Origin: Lachnospiraceae bacterium
GTDB taxonomy: Bacteria; Bacillota; Clostridia; Lachnospirales; Lachnospiraceae
DNA: 64,000 bases
Assembly: GCA_022774705.1 (NCBI GenBank)
Contig: JALFLM010000199.1
Span: 1 to 64,000, forward strand
Direction of reading: 5' to 3'
Below, one piece after another: positions 45,088 through 52,464 of the stretch (positions within the stretch are counted from its first letter, which is position 1; each line of letters starts with the position of its first letter). The notes beneath the pieces were generated by a model, which saw only the letters and a list, made by a program, of their open reading frames with translations, searched no databases and had not been told where the DNA came from. The position numbers were made by a program, and so were the translations under genes.

Positions 45088-46626
45088 ATGAAGCGAAAAA
45101 ATGGATATCCGGCGGGTAAGAATTCTGCCGGAAAGCGTTTTCTGGCGCTGTTTGTGCTGATGACCCTGCTTCTGGTGATGGCACTTTCGGGATGCGGCAA
45201 AAAGGTGGAGGCATCCTTTGTAAAAAGTACAGATGACCTGGGCACGGCAAAGATCGGCGTACAGCTTGGTACAACAGGTGATATTTATGCTTCGGATTAC
45301 GAAAAAGAAGGGGCAACCATCGTAAAATACGGAAAAGGAACCGATGCGATTCAGGCTCTGAAGCAGGGCAAGGTGGACTGCGTGATCATTGACGAGCAGC
45401 CTGCAAAAGCGTATATTTCCGGAAGTCCGAGTCTGTCCATTCTGGACGAGGAATTCGTGGTGGAAGAGTATGCCATCTGTATTTCCAAGGAGAATACGGA
45501 GCTGAAGGAAAAGATCAACGCTGCTCTGGCTGAGATTAAAGAAAACGGAACCATGGATAAGATCATCAGCAATTATATCGGTGATTCCACACAGGGCAAA
45601 TATCCTTATGAATCCCCTGAGGATGTGGATCGTTCCAATGGTGTTCTGAATATGGCGACCAACGCGGAGTTTAAACCATATGAATACATCGAGAATAATG
45701 AAATTACGGGTATTGATGTGGACATGGCACAGGCTATCTGTGATGTGCTGGGTATGGAACTGAAGATTACCGATATGAAATTCGATTCCATCATCAGTGC
45801 GGTTCAGTCAGGCAAGGCTGATGTGGGTGTTGCCGGTATGACTGTTACTGAGGATCGTCTGAAGAGCATTGATTTTACGGATTCCTACACGACAGCTACA
45901 CAGGTTATCGTGGTGCGCAACGGTAAGAGTGATGCCATTGCCGATTTAAAAGCCAAGTTTTACAACAACTTTATAAAGGACAGCAGATGGCAGTATCTGA
46001 CCTACGGTCTTGGAACCACTCTGCTGATCAGTTTCTTTGCAGTTATCATCGGTATTGTGCTGGGCTTCCTGATTGCCATCGGCCGCAGCACCTGTGATAT
46101 GACCGGCAAAGCGAAACCGCTGAATATGATTCTGAAGGCTTATCTGACGGTGATCCGCGGTACGCCGGCCATGATTCAGCTGCTGATTATTTATTATGTT
46201 GTATTTGCGTCAAGCGATATCAATCCGGTTCTGGTGGCTTCCGTTGCATTCGGTCTTAATTCGGCTGCCTACATTGCTGAAATTGTCCGCGGCGGCATCA
46301 TGTCCATTGATGTGGGACAGTTTGAAGCTGGACGGAGCCTTGGTTTTAACTATACACAGACCATGCGTTATTTCATTATGCCTCAGGCATTTAAGAATGT
46401 ACTGCCGGCTCTGGGCAATGAATTTATCGTACTGCTGAAAGAGACATCCATTTCCGGTTACATAGGTATCAGGGATCTGACCCGCGGCGGCGATATTATC
46501 AGAAGCAATACCTATGATCCTTTTATGCCGTTGATTGCGGTAGCGATTATTTATCTGATTATTGTGGTTGGTCTGTCATCTCTGGTGAGCAGACTGGAGC
46601 AGAAACTGAAAACGGATGGAAGATAG
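45088..46626 (+). CDS. Amino-acid ABC transporter: binding protein fused to permease
   Basis: The 512-residue product has a lipobox MALSGC (cysteine 36), an extracellular binding region and a C-terminal permease (YGLGTTLLISFFAVIIGIVL, then the EAA-like loop AGRSLGFNYTQTMRYFIMPQA). The binding region is in unusual order. The part normally second in the type-3 binding fold comes first (KIGVQLGTTGDIYASDYE to NYIGDST, residues 45-175). The usual N-terminal half follows (VLNMATNAEFKPYEYIEN to TQVIVVRNG, 180-300). The ATG at 45088 follows AGAAGGAGA. The ATPase gene lies 12 bp downstream. A polar amino acid is the probable substrate. Confidence 0.88.
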   Translation: MKRKNGYPAGKNSAGKRFLALFVLMTLLLVMALSGCGKKVEASFVKSTDDLGTAKIGVQLGTTGDIYASDYEKEGATIVKYGKGTDAIQALKQGKVDCVIIDEQPAKAYISGSPSLSILDEEFVVEEYAICISKENTELKEKINAALAEIKENGTMDKIISNYIGDSTQGKYPYESPEDVDRSNGVLNMATNAEFKPYEYIENNEITGIDVDMAQAICDVLGMELKITDMKFDSIISAVQSGKADVGVAGMTVTEDRLKSIDFTDSYTTATQVIVVRNGKSDAIADLKAKFYNNFIKDSRWQYLTYGLGTTLLISFFAVIIGIVLGFLIAIGRSTCDMTGKAKPLNMILKAYLTVIRGTPAMIQLLIIYYVVFASSDINPVLVASVAFGLNSAAYIAEIVRGGIMSIDVGQFEAGRSLGFNYTQTMRYFIMPQAFKNVLPALGNEFIVLLKETSISGYIGIRDLTRGGDIIRSNTYDPFMPLIAVAIIYLIIVVGLSSLVSRLEQKLKTDGR

Positions 46627-46638
46627 GGAGGCGCTGAA

Positions 46639-47382
46639 ATGGAAAAAAACAATGAAGTTATGATTCGTGTAGAAGGTCTGAAAAAGTCATTCGGCGATCT
46701 GATGGTGCTGAACGGAATTGACACGGAGATTCACAAGGGAGAAGTGCTGGTTCTGCTGGGACCTTCCGGCTGCGGTAAATCCACTTTTCTGCGCTGCCTG
46801 AATCTTCTGGAAGAACCTACGGGCGGAAAGATTTTCCTTGATGACGTGGAACTGACCAGCCCGAAGACAGATATCAATAAACAGAGACAGAAGATGATGA
46901 TGGTATTCCAGCATTTTAATCTGTTCCCGCATAAGACGATTCTGGAAAATCTGACCATTGGACCGACTAAGCTGCTGAAGCAGAGCCAGCAGGAAGCCGA
47001 TGCCAAAGCCCTGGATCTGCTGAACCGTGTGGGTCTGCAGGATAAAGCATCTGCTTATCCGTCACAGCTTTCCGGCGGCCAGAAACAGCGTGTAGCCATC
47101 TGCCGTGCCCTGGCCATGGATCCGGAGGTGATCCTGTTTGACGAACCTACCTCTGCACTGGACCCGGAGATGGTAGGTGAAGTACTGGACGTAATGAAAG
47201 AACTGGCCCACAGCGGCATCACCATGATCTGTGTAACCCACGAAATGGGATTTGCCAGAGAAGTAGCCAGCCGCATCATGTTCCTGGACAACGGCGTCAT
47301 CGCCGAAGAAGGCACACCCGCCGAAATCTTCGGAAACCCGAAAAACCCCAGACTCAGAGACTTCCTCTCGAAAGTGCTGTAG
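46639..47382 (+). CDS. Amino-acid ABC transporter ATP-binding protein (GlnQ-like)
   Basis: The 247-residue ATPase has Walker [16 protein letters not shown], the Q-loop [12 protein letters not shown], signature [15 protein letters not shown], Walker [16 protein letters not shown] and the switch histidine in VTHEMGFA. These are typical of polar amino-acid importers. It follows the fused binding protein-permease by 12 bp and supplies its energy; the two genes make a complete importer. Confidence 0.95.
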   Translation: MEKNNEVMIRVEGLKKSFGDLMVLNGIDTEIHKGEVLVLLGPSGCGKSTFLRCLNLLEEPTGGKIFLDDVELTSPKTDINKQRQKMMMVFQHFNLFPHKTILENLTIGPTKLLKQSQQEADAKALDLLNRVGLQDKASAYPSQLSGGQKQRVAICRALAMDPEVILFDEPTSALDPEMVGEVLDVMKELAHSGITMICVTHEMGFAREVASRIMFLDNGVIAEEGTPAEIFGNPKNPRLRDFLSKVL

Positions 47383-47428
47383 GGTACTGTCCGGGAATCA
47401 GGAGCAGACTGTATTTTTTCCTCTTTTA

Positions 47429-47437
47429 TGGTATAAT
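47429..47437 (+). promoter_or_regulatory. Extended -10 promoter of kinase-like copy 3
   Basis: TGG followed by TATAAT (47432-47437) gives an extended -10 element. The -35 is weak. It lies 36 bp upstream of the start codon. Confidence 0.55.
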
Positions 47438-47473
47438 GGCTTTAGCGGAATATGATTTCAGGGAGGTGAAATT

Positions 47474-48109
47474 ATGAGTGATCATTATGTTATTACGATT
47501 GCGCGGGGATTTGGCAGCGGTGGTAAGACGATCGGTATCAATCTGTCAGAGGAGCTTGGGATTCCCTGTTATGAGGATCAGCTTTTAAGGATGGCGTCCG
47601 ATTACAGCGGAATCAGTGAGCATCTGTTTGCTCAGGTGGATGAGAAACTCAGGGGATCTTATATTAAGAAAAAACTGGCCGGATTTCCCAATATCAACCG
47701 GATTGCACAGCCGACAGATAAGAAATTTGTTTCGGATGATAATCTTTTCAATATTCAGGCGGAGATTATCCGTCAGCTGGCCAATACGGAGTCATGTATT
47801 ATCGTGGGCAAATGCGGTAATCTGGCTTTGAAGGATTATCCCAATGTGGTAAGTGTGTTTGTCGAGGCCGATATGGATTACTGTATTAAGAACGTAAAGG
47901 AGCGTCTCTGTGTGGACGATGCGGAGGCTGAGCGTATGATTCTGAAGACTGATAAGTACCGTTCTGATTATTACAGATATTATTCCGGCGGTAAGGAATG
48001 GAAAGATCCGAAGGCATATGATCTGATCCTGAACAGCGGCAGAATCGGCATGGATAAATGTGCTCAGGTGATTAAGGATTTTGTTAAAATCAAACTTATG
48101 AATAATTAA
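47474..48109 (+). CDS. Cytidylate-kinase-like protein, copy 3
   Basis: The 211-residue protein begins MSDHYVITIARGFGSGGKTI and shares the family blocks CIIVGKCGN and DKYRSDYYRYYSGGKEW with the two copies 23 kb upstream. The glycine-rich loop is intact. It stands alone between its own promoter and a strong terminator. The three paralogues keep the same length, so none is a fragment. The substrate is unknown. Confidence 0.8.
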   Translation: MSDHYVITIARGFGSGGKTIGINLSEELGIPCYEDQLLRMASDYSGISEHLFAQVDEKLRGSYIKKKLAGFPNINRIAQPTDKKFVSDDNLFNIQAEIIRQLANTESCIIVGKCGNLALKDYPNVVSVFVEADMDYCIKNVKERLCVDDAEAERMILKTDKYRSDYYRYYSGGKEWKDPKAYDLILNSGRIGMDKCAQVIKDFVKIKLMNN

Positions 48110-48128
48110 GTTCCTTTTCGGGCAAGCT

Positions 48129-48166
48129 AAGGTGGAAATCCTGTTTCAGGGTTTTCACCTTTTTTG
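48129..48166 (+). terminator. Intrinsic terminator after kinase-like copy 3
   Basis: AAGGTGGAAA and TTTTCACCTT pair across a short loop (one G-T pair), and a T run follows. It lies 19 bp beyond the stop. Confidence 0.88.
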
Positions 48167-48254
48167 TATTAGTAATTGCTCAGGGGCAGGCAGTGTTAAT
48201 GGAGCCGGCTCTGAACGGTTGCCTATCAATTTATTACCAGAAGGGAGTATCGAT

Positions 48255-48689
48255 ATGAACTACAGAACCAAATGTAAAAAGCAGAACGGAAAAGAAAGCA
48301 GGATAGCAGCGAGAATATGTCTCATGCTTATGCTGCTTTGCATGGTATTTTCCGTGTCAGCCTGCCGGGCGGTGAATGATACGGAATCCGCTATTGAAAG
48401 CGGCATGGATGGGGGGATGGACAATGGGACAAACGGAACGAATAACGGGACAAATGAAAACGGAACGAATAACGGGACAAACGGAAACGGAACGAATAAC
48501 GGGACAAGCGGCAATGGTACGAACAACGGGACTGATGGAAATGGTACGAACAACGGGACTGATGGAAATGGTGCGGCAGGCGGAACCAATAATGGTGTAA
48601 ATGGCGGTACGTCGGGCGGCGGTGCGATCGATGGTACTGAGAACGGTACGTTGAATGAAACCGGTGTAAACGGCACCACAGGTAACTGA
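48255..48689 (+). CDS. Lipoprotein with Asn-Gly-Thr repeats
   Basis: The 144-residue product has a lipoprotein signal ending FSVSAC (cysteine 37) and little else but repeats. Five nine-residue units of the form NGTNNGT(N/S/D)(G/E) occupy about residues 62-106, followed by looser Gly-Thr-Asn sequence. The 27-bp DNA units are very similar, so copy number is likely to vary. AGAAGGGAG precedes the ATG at 48255. Its function is unknown; a flexible surface tether is one possibility. Confidence 0.75.
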   Translation: MNYRTKCKKQNGKESRIAARICLMLMLLCMVFSVSACRAVNDTESAIESGMDGGMDNGTNGTNNGTNENGTNNGTNGNGTNNGTSGNGTNNGTDGNGTNNGTDGNGAAGGTNNGVNGGTSGGGAIDGTENGTLNETGVNGTTGN

Positions 48690-48707
48690 CTGTAGAATAT
48701 ATGCATA

Positions 48708-48783
48708 ATAAACCGGAAAAGTGTCCCGTCGGCTGATGATTCACATCAGCGACAGGATGCTTTTCCGGTTTATGAAACGCTTT
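48708..48783. terminator. Long two-way hairpin between convergent genes
   Basis: ATAAACCGGAAAAG (48708-48721) and CTTTTCCGGTTTAT (48770-48783) pair perfectly over 14 bases. Inside is a second stem, GCTGATG/CATCAGC. It sits between the repeat lipoprotein (plus) and the corrinoid protein gene (minus) and probably ends both transcripts. Confidence 0.82.
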
Positions 48784-48824
48784 TGCTATGGTGGCATGAA
48801 TTACATATAACAATTTGCAGCAGT

Positions 48825-49457
48825 TTATACTAAAGCCTTAGCTGCCTGAGCTGCGGAAGCTGCGTCTGCTGTATAGCAGTCAGCACCGATTTCATCAGCG
48901 AATTCCTGAGTGATTGGTGCGCCGCCAACCATGATCTTAACCTGATTCTTGCAGCCTGCTTCAATCAGAGCTTCTACAGTGTCCTTCATAGCGGGCATGG
49001 TAGTTGTTAACAGAGCGGAAAGACCTACGATCTTAACTTCGGGATCATTCTTAACTGCTTCAACGAATTTTTCCTTGGGAACGTCAACGCCCAGGTCGAT
49101 TACTTCGAAACCAGCGGATTCGATCATCATAGCAACCAGGTTCTTGCCGATATCATGAAGGTCGCCTGCTACGGTACCGATTACATATTTGCCGATGGAA
49201 ACACTGGAGTCACCTGCCAGTGAGGGTTTCAGAGTTTCAACGCCTTTCTTCATAGCACGTGCTGCTACCAGCATTTCGGGAACGAAGATTTCGTTGTTTT
49301 TGAATTTCTCGCCAATAATACTCATAGCGTCGATCATACCCTTGTTCAGGATTTCAACGGGATCTGTGCCTTCTGCAAGACATTCATTAACCAGGTTGGG
49401 AACGAGTTTTGCTTTACCTTTTGTGACAGCTGCTGCTAATTCTTCGATTTTTGACAT
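48825..49457 (-). CDS. Corrinoid protein of a methyltransferase system
   Basis: The 210-residue product has the two-domain layout of MtaC/MtbC/MttC-type corrinoid proteins. A helical cap domain (MSKIEELAAAVTKGKAKL) is followed by a cobalamin-binding Rossmann domain. The lower cobalt ligand is histidine 101 in GDLHDIGKN, the DxHxxG motif. SALLTTTMPAMKDTVEAL and VGGAPITQEFADEIGAD line the rest of the site. AGGAGG precedes the ATG at 49457. It would carry methyl groups between a substrate methyltransferase and the pterin enzyme encoded just upstream. Confidence 0.93.
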   Translation of the reverse strand: MSKIEELAAAVTKGKAKLVPNLVNECLAEGTDPVEILNKGMIDAMSIIGEKFKNNEIFVPEMLVAARAMKKGVETLKPSLAGDSSVSIGKYVIGTVAGDLHDIGKNLVAMMIESAGFEVIDLGVDVPKEKFVEAVKNDPEVKIVGLSALLTTTMPAMKDTVEALIEAGCKNQVKIMVGGAPITQEFADEIGADCYTADAASAAQAAKALV

Positions 49458-49524
49458 AATATTATCCTCCTGAAATTTGAAATCCGGCAAATCACCTCTG
49501 GTGAGATTCAGTGAAATGCACAGT

Positions 49525-49601
49525 ACAGGTTCCGGCTCCTCACTTCCGGAGACCTGTGATTCGTGGTTCGTAATGGCAGTACCGGTTCCTCATCCCGGTA
49601 C
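49525..49601 (-). other. Paired look-alike hairpins in the corrinoid operon
   Basis: In the transcript (minus strand) a first hairpin has GTACCGG/CCGGTAC arms (49579-49601). A second has arms built from CAGGT and CCGG (49525-49557). Their loops share the word TGAGGA. They lie in the 216-bp gap between the methyltransferase and corrinoid protein genes and have no T run. Confidence 0.6.
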
Positions 49602-49673
49602 ATGTATATTCTGCCGGGGGCACCCTATGCAGATGGATACCTCCGGAAAAGAATCATATTGTTATATAATTTG

Positions 49674-50480
49674 TTATTTAACGGGTCCGATCAGACCTTC
49701 TCTGTATGCTCCGATATATTCCATGCAGTAGTCATCAAGACCGAGCATTGCTTCTGTAGCATAGATCATACCCATCAGATCTCTGTTCAGCGGATCGAAA
49801 ATTGCACTGTCCAGACCTGCGTTCATAGCCAGAACGGTGAATGCCTGATTCAGGATCTTACGAACGGGCAGATTGAAAGAAATGTTGGATACAGCACCGG
49901 TGATATGGATATCGGGATACTGTTTTTTGATGGTTTCCATAACTTCAACAACCATGGAAATACCATCTTCAGATGTACACAGCATTTCGATCAGGGGATC
50001 GATGTGCAGACGGCTGGGAGCAATATCATATTCTTTGGCTTTTGCCATGATTTTGTCAAATACTCTCAGACGGTCTTCTGCGGACTGGGGAATACCGGTA
50101 TCATCGCTTAACAGAGCAACGCATTCCCATTCGGGATTCTCTTTCATGATGGGGAAGAGAACGTCCATCTTGTTGCCTTCGCCGGATACGGAGTTCAGGA
50201 TACCGGGCTTGTTGCAGAACTTGTATGCTTCTGCGATTACTTCAGCACTGGGGCTGTCCACTGCGATAGGAAGATCGGTAACGCTCTGTACCAGATCGAT
50301 GAGCCATTTCATTGTTTCTACTTCAACATCTTCTGCAACGGAAGCACAGACATCAATGTAGGTAGCGCCGGCATCAGCCTGTTTTCTGGCGATGTCTTTG
50401 ATATATTCTTCGTTTTTTTCTGCAATTGCCTTACCCATGGAAGGGATGGAACCGTTAATTTTTTCACCAATGATAATCAC
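49674..50480 (-). CDS. Methyltetrahydrofolate:corrinoid methyltransferase-like protein
   Basis: The 268-residue product is a pterin-binding (DHPS-like) barrel. It begins VIIIGEKINGSIPSMGKAIA, the family's GE(K/R)IN start, and contains ADAGATYIDVCAS, LPIAVDSPSAEVIAEAY and GAVSNISFNLPVRKILN. It resembles AcsE and MtgA-type enzymes, which move a methyl group between a corrinoid protein and tetrahydrofolate. The start is a GTG at 50480, 8 bp after AAAGGAGG. The corrinoid protein gene lies downstream in the same direction. Confidence 0.9.
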   Translation of the reverse strand: MIIIGEKINGSIPSMGKAIAEKNEEYIKDIARKQADAGATYIDVCASVAEDVEVETMKWLIDLVQSVTDLPIAVDSPSAEVIAEAYKFCNKPGILNSVSGEGNKMDVLFPIMKENPEWECVALLSDDTGIPQSAEDRLRVFDKIMAKAKEYDIAPSRLHIDPLIEMLCTSEDGISMVVEVMETIKKQYPDIHITGAVSNISFNLPVRKILNQAFTVLAMNAGLDSAIFDPLNRDLMGMIYATEAMLGLDDYCMEYIGAYREGLIGPVK

Positions 50481-50871
50481 TGTAGAATCCTCCTTTGATA
50501 TAATCGGCCTTTGTCCGGTACAATCACACCGGTAAAAACAGGAAACAATACATATTTCTATTGCAGACATCCTGCTTCGGAAATATATTGGTGAATTTAT
50601 AAATATTACCATTCAGTTGCCTGCAATCCCCTCTGAATATGTTGATAGCTTTATTATAAGTGGTGGGATATGGTTCGTAAATTCTAATAATGTTGCTGAT
50701 TTTTACAATAGACACTACAAAATGTAGCGTTCAAGTTCTCGGAGAAATACAAAACATTTTACAAAATAATGTAAGTGTGTTACTATTGAATCGGAGTAAA
50801 GTGCTGATATTTGTATAAAAATGCAGAGAAAATTGTATAAATTGCCAGACCAGGCCCCCGGAGGTGGGAAT
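50481..50871. promoter_or_regulatory. Divergent control region of the corrinoid module
   Basis: This 391-bp AT-rich region separates the divergent methyltransferase and regulator genes. Two similar operator-like words occur, TACAAAATGTA (50716-50726) and TACAAAATAATGTA (50760-50773). The first is the core of a CTACA-AAA-TGTAG dyad. TTGTATAAA occurs twice, at 50811-50819 and 50833-50841. I see no gene here and no obvious cobalamin riboswitch. Confidence 0.55.
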
Positions 50872-52464
50872 ATGAATATAATATTCAGCGAGATCGCTTA
50901 TTTGCTGTCCCGGAAACATGAAGTTGATGAGGTCAGGCGCGCATATTTTGATGCGCCTATGGAGTCGGTGAAGAAGTACCGCGGTCAGGTTGAAAAGAAG
51001 CAGCTGTATATGATTCCGGTCGGCAGGGTGAAAGAGCTGATTGCTCATCCTGCTGCAAAATTGTCGGAATGTGGTTTTGTTGCATGGGGAAGAGGAACAG
51101 AGGAAGACAATGCATGCTGGAAAAGACTGAAAGAAAGCAAGCGAATCCCCACGGATATCATATATCTGTATGATGTGGAGTTTGAGGACGATCTTCTGGA
51201 AGAGCTGATTGATATGTTCTTTATGTTGTATAAATGGGAGACACAGCTTCAGGAAAACAGCGGGGAAAAGTGGGAGGATATGAGTACACTGCTGAATGAA
51301 GGAAGGCGTGTGATCGGGCTTCCTATGGCTGTTTTTGACCGGAATTTTATTGTGCTGGGGTGCACAGAGGATTATTTTCTGTACTTCCCGGAGACGAGGG
51401 ACAAACTGATTAACTGGCAGATGAGCCAGATGGATATTAAAAGGCTTCTTCAGAATGAAGACTATCTGAATGCTGACAAGCACCAGAATATTTTCGTATA
51501 CCCCTCCACACCGTCGAAGCATAATCTTCTCTGTTATAATATCCGTTTTTCGGGAGAATTTTCCGCCCGTATTCTGATGGTGCTGCCGGCATTTGAGTAT
51601 CATCCGGGGATCGGTCAGCTTTTTATCTGCTTTGCAAAATATGTGGAAGATATGTATCTTCATAATCTCAGGAGTTATCCGGAGGGAAATCAGGACGATG
51701 TGGTTCACCAGATGTTTAAAAAGTATCTGTTTCATCCCAGGAAAAAAGATTATGATGTGGATTTTCATGCACTGAGTATGTACAACTGGTATCGTTATGA
51801 TGAATATCAGATTATTGTTCTTCAGATCTTCGGAACCCGTGAATTTGAACAGGGTGCTTCATACCTGTGCCAGCAGCTGGAGCGGCTGTTTGAATACTCC
51901 TGCACCTTCCGTACGGATAAAGAGATTATCTGGATAATCAATTATACCAGAGAGACGGTTGTGAAAGGAGAGGAAGATTTTTTCAGCAGCTTTCCCTATC
52001 TGATCCGGGATTTCGGATGCAAGGCAGGTATCAGTGATACCTTTAATGACTATGCAGCTCTTGGCAATTACCGCCGCCAGGCTGATATTGCTCTGGAATA
52101 CGGCAACAAAAAGGATTCCTACCGCTGGTATTATTATTTTAAGGATTTTACGCTGGATTATATGATCGGCCAGATGACGGTACTGTTTTCGCCGGAGCAG
52201 CTTGCACATAAGGGATTGCTGAAGCTGTATGAATATGATAAGGAACATGACACGGAGTATGTAAAGACATTAAAGTATTACATTATGAATCGTTTTAATG
52301 CTTCTGAGGCTGCACAGAAGCTGTATATACATCGGACAACTTTTATCAGAAGAATGGAGAGAATTGAAAAACTGATTTCGCTGGATCCGGGGAATCCGGA
52401 CGAGCTGCTCCATCTTCTTCTGTCCTACAAAATGTTCAAGAGGAAGGAGAATAAAGATGAGTGA
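50872..52464 (+). CDS. PucR/CdaR-type transcriptional regulator
   Basis: The 530-residue protein has no membrane segments. Its C-terminal part (about residues 440-520) matches the PucR-type helix-turn-helix: YIMNRFNASEAAQKLYIHRT, then TFIRRMERIEKLISL. The long N-terminal part is probably a ligand-sensing region and has GAF-like stretches (VIGLPMAVFDRNFIVLG), but I do not recognise its ligand. It is divergent from the corrinoid methyltransferase genes and overlaps the activator gene by 8 bp, so it most likely controls this module. CGGAGG precedes the ATG. Confidence 0.82.
   Translation: MNIIFSEIAYLLSRKHEVDEVRRAYFDAPMESVKKYRGQVEKKQLYMIPVGRVKELIAHPAAKLSECGFVAWGRGTEEDNACWKRLKESKRIPTDIIYLYDVEFEDDLLEELIDMFFMLYKWETQLQENSGEKWEDMSTLLNEGRRVIGLPMAVFDRNFIVLGCTEDYFLYFPETRDKLINWQMSQMDIKRLLQNEDYLNADKHQNIFVYPSTPSKHNLLCYNIRFSGEFSARILMVLPAFEYHPGIGQLFICFAKYVEDMYLHNLRSYPEGNQDDVVHQMFKKYLFHPRKKDYDVDFHALSMYNWYRYDEYQIIVLQIFGTREFEQGASYLCQQLERLFEYSCTFRTDKEIIWIINYTRETVVKGEEDFFSSFPYLIRDFGCKAGISDTFNDYAALGNYRRQADIALEYGNKKDSYRWYYYFKDFTLDYMIGQMTVLFSPEQLAHKGLLKLYEYDKEHDTEYVKTLKYYIMNRFNASEAAQKLYIHRTTFIRRMERIEKLISLDPGNPDELLHLLLSYKMFKRKENKDE

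Noticed and set aside
48260..48706. Proline-rich 148-residue protein on the minus strand
   Set aside because: It is the complement of the Asn-Gly-Thr repeat lipoprotein, has no ribosome binding site and overlaps the two-way terminator.
50481..50871. Cobalamin riboswitch upstream of the corrinoid genes
   Set aside because: I could not find the B12-box or the paired-loop core, and the region is too AT-rich. A covariance-model search would be decisive.
50731..51768. Long open frame (345 codons) on the minus strand
   Set aside because: It lies wholly opposite the PucR-type regulator and its promoter, has no ribosome binding site and has no family-like sequence. It is a shadow of the real gene.
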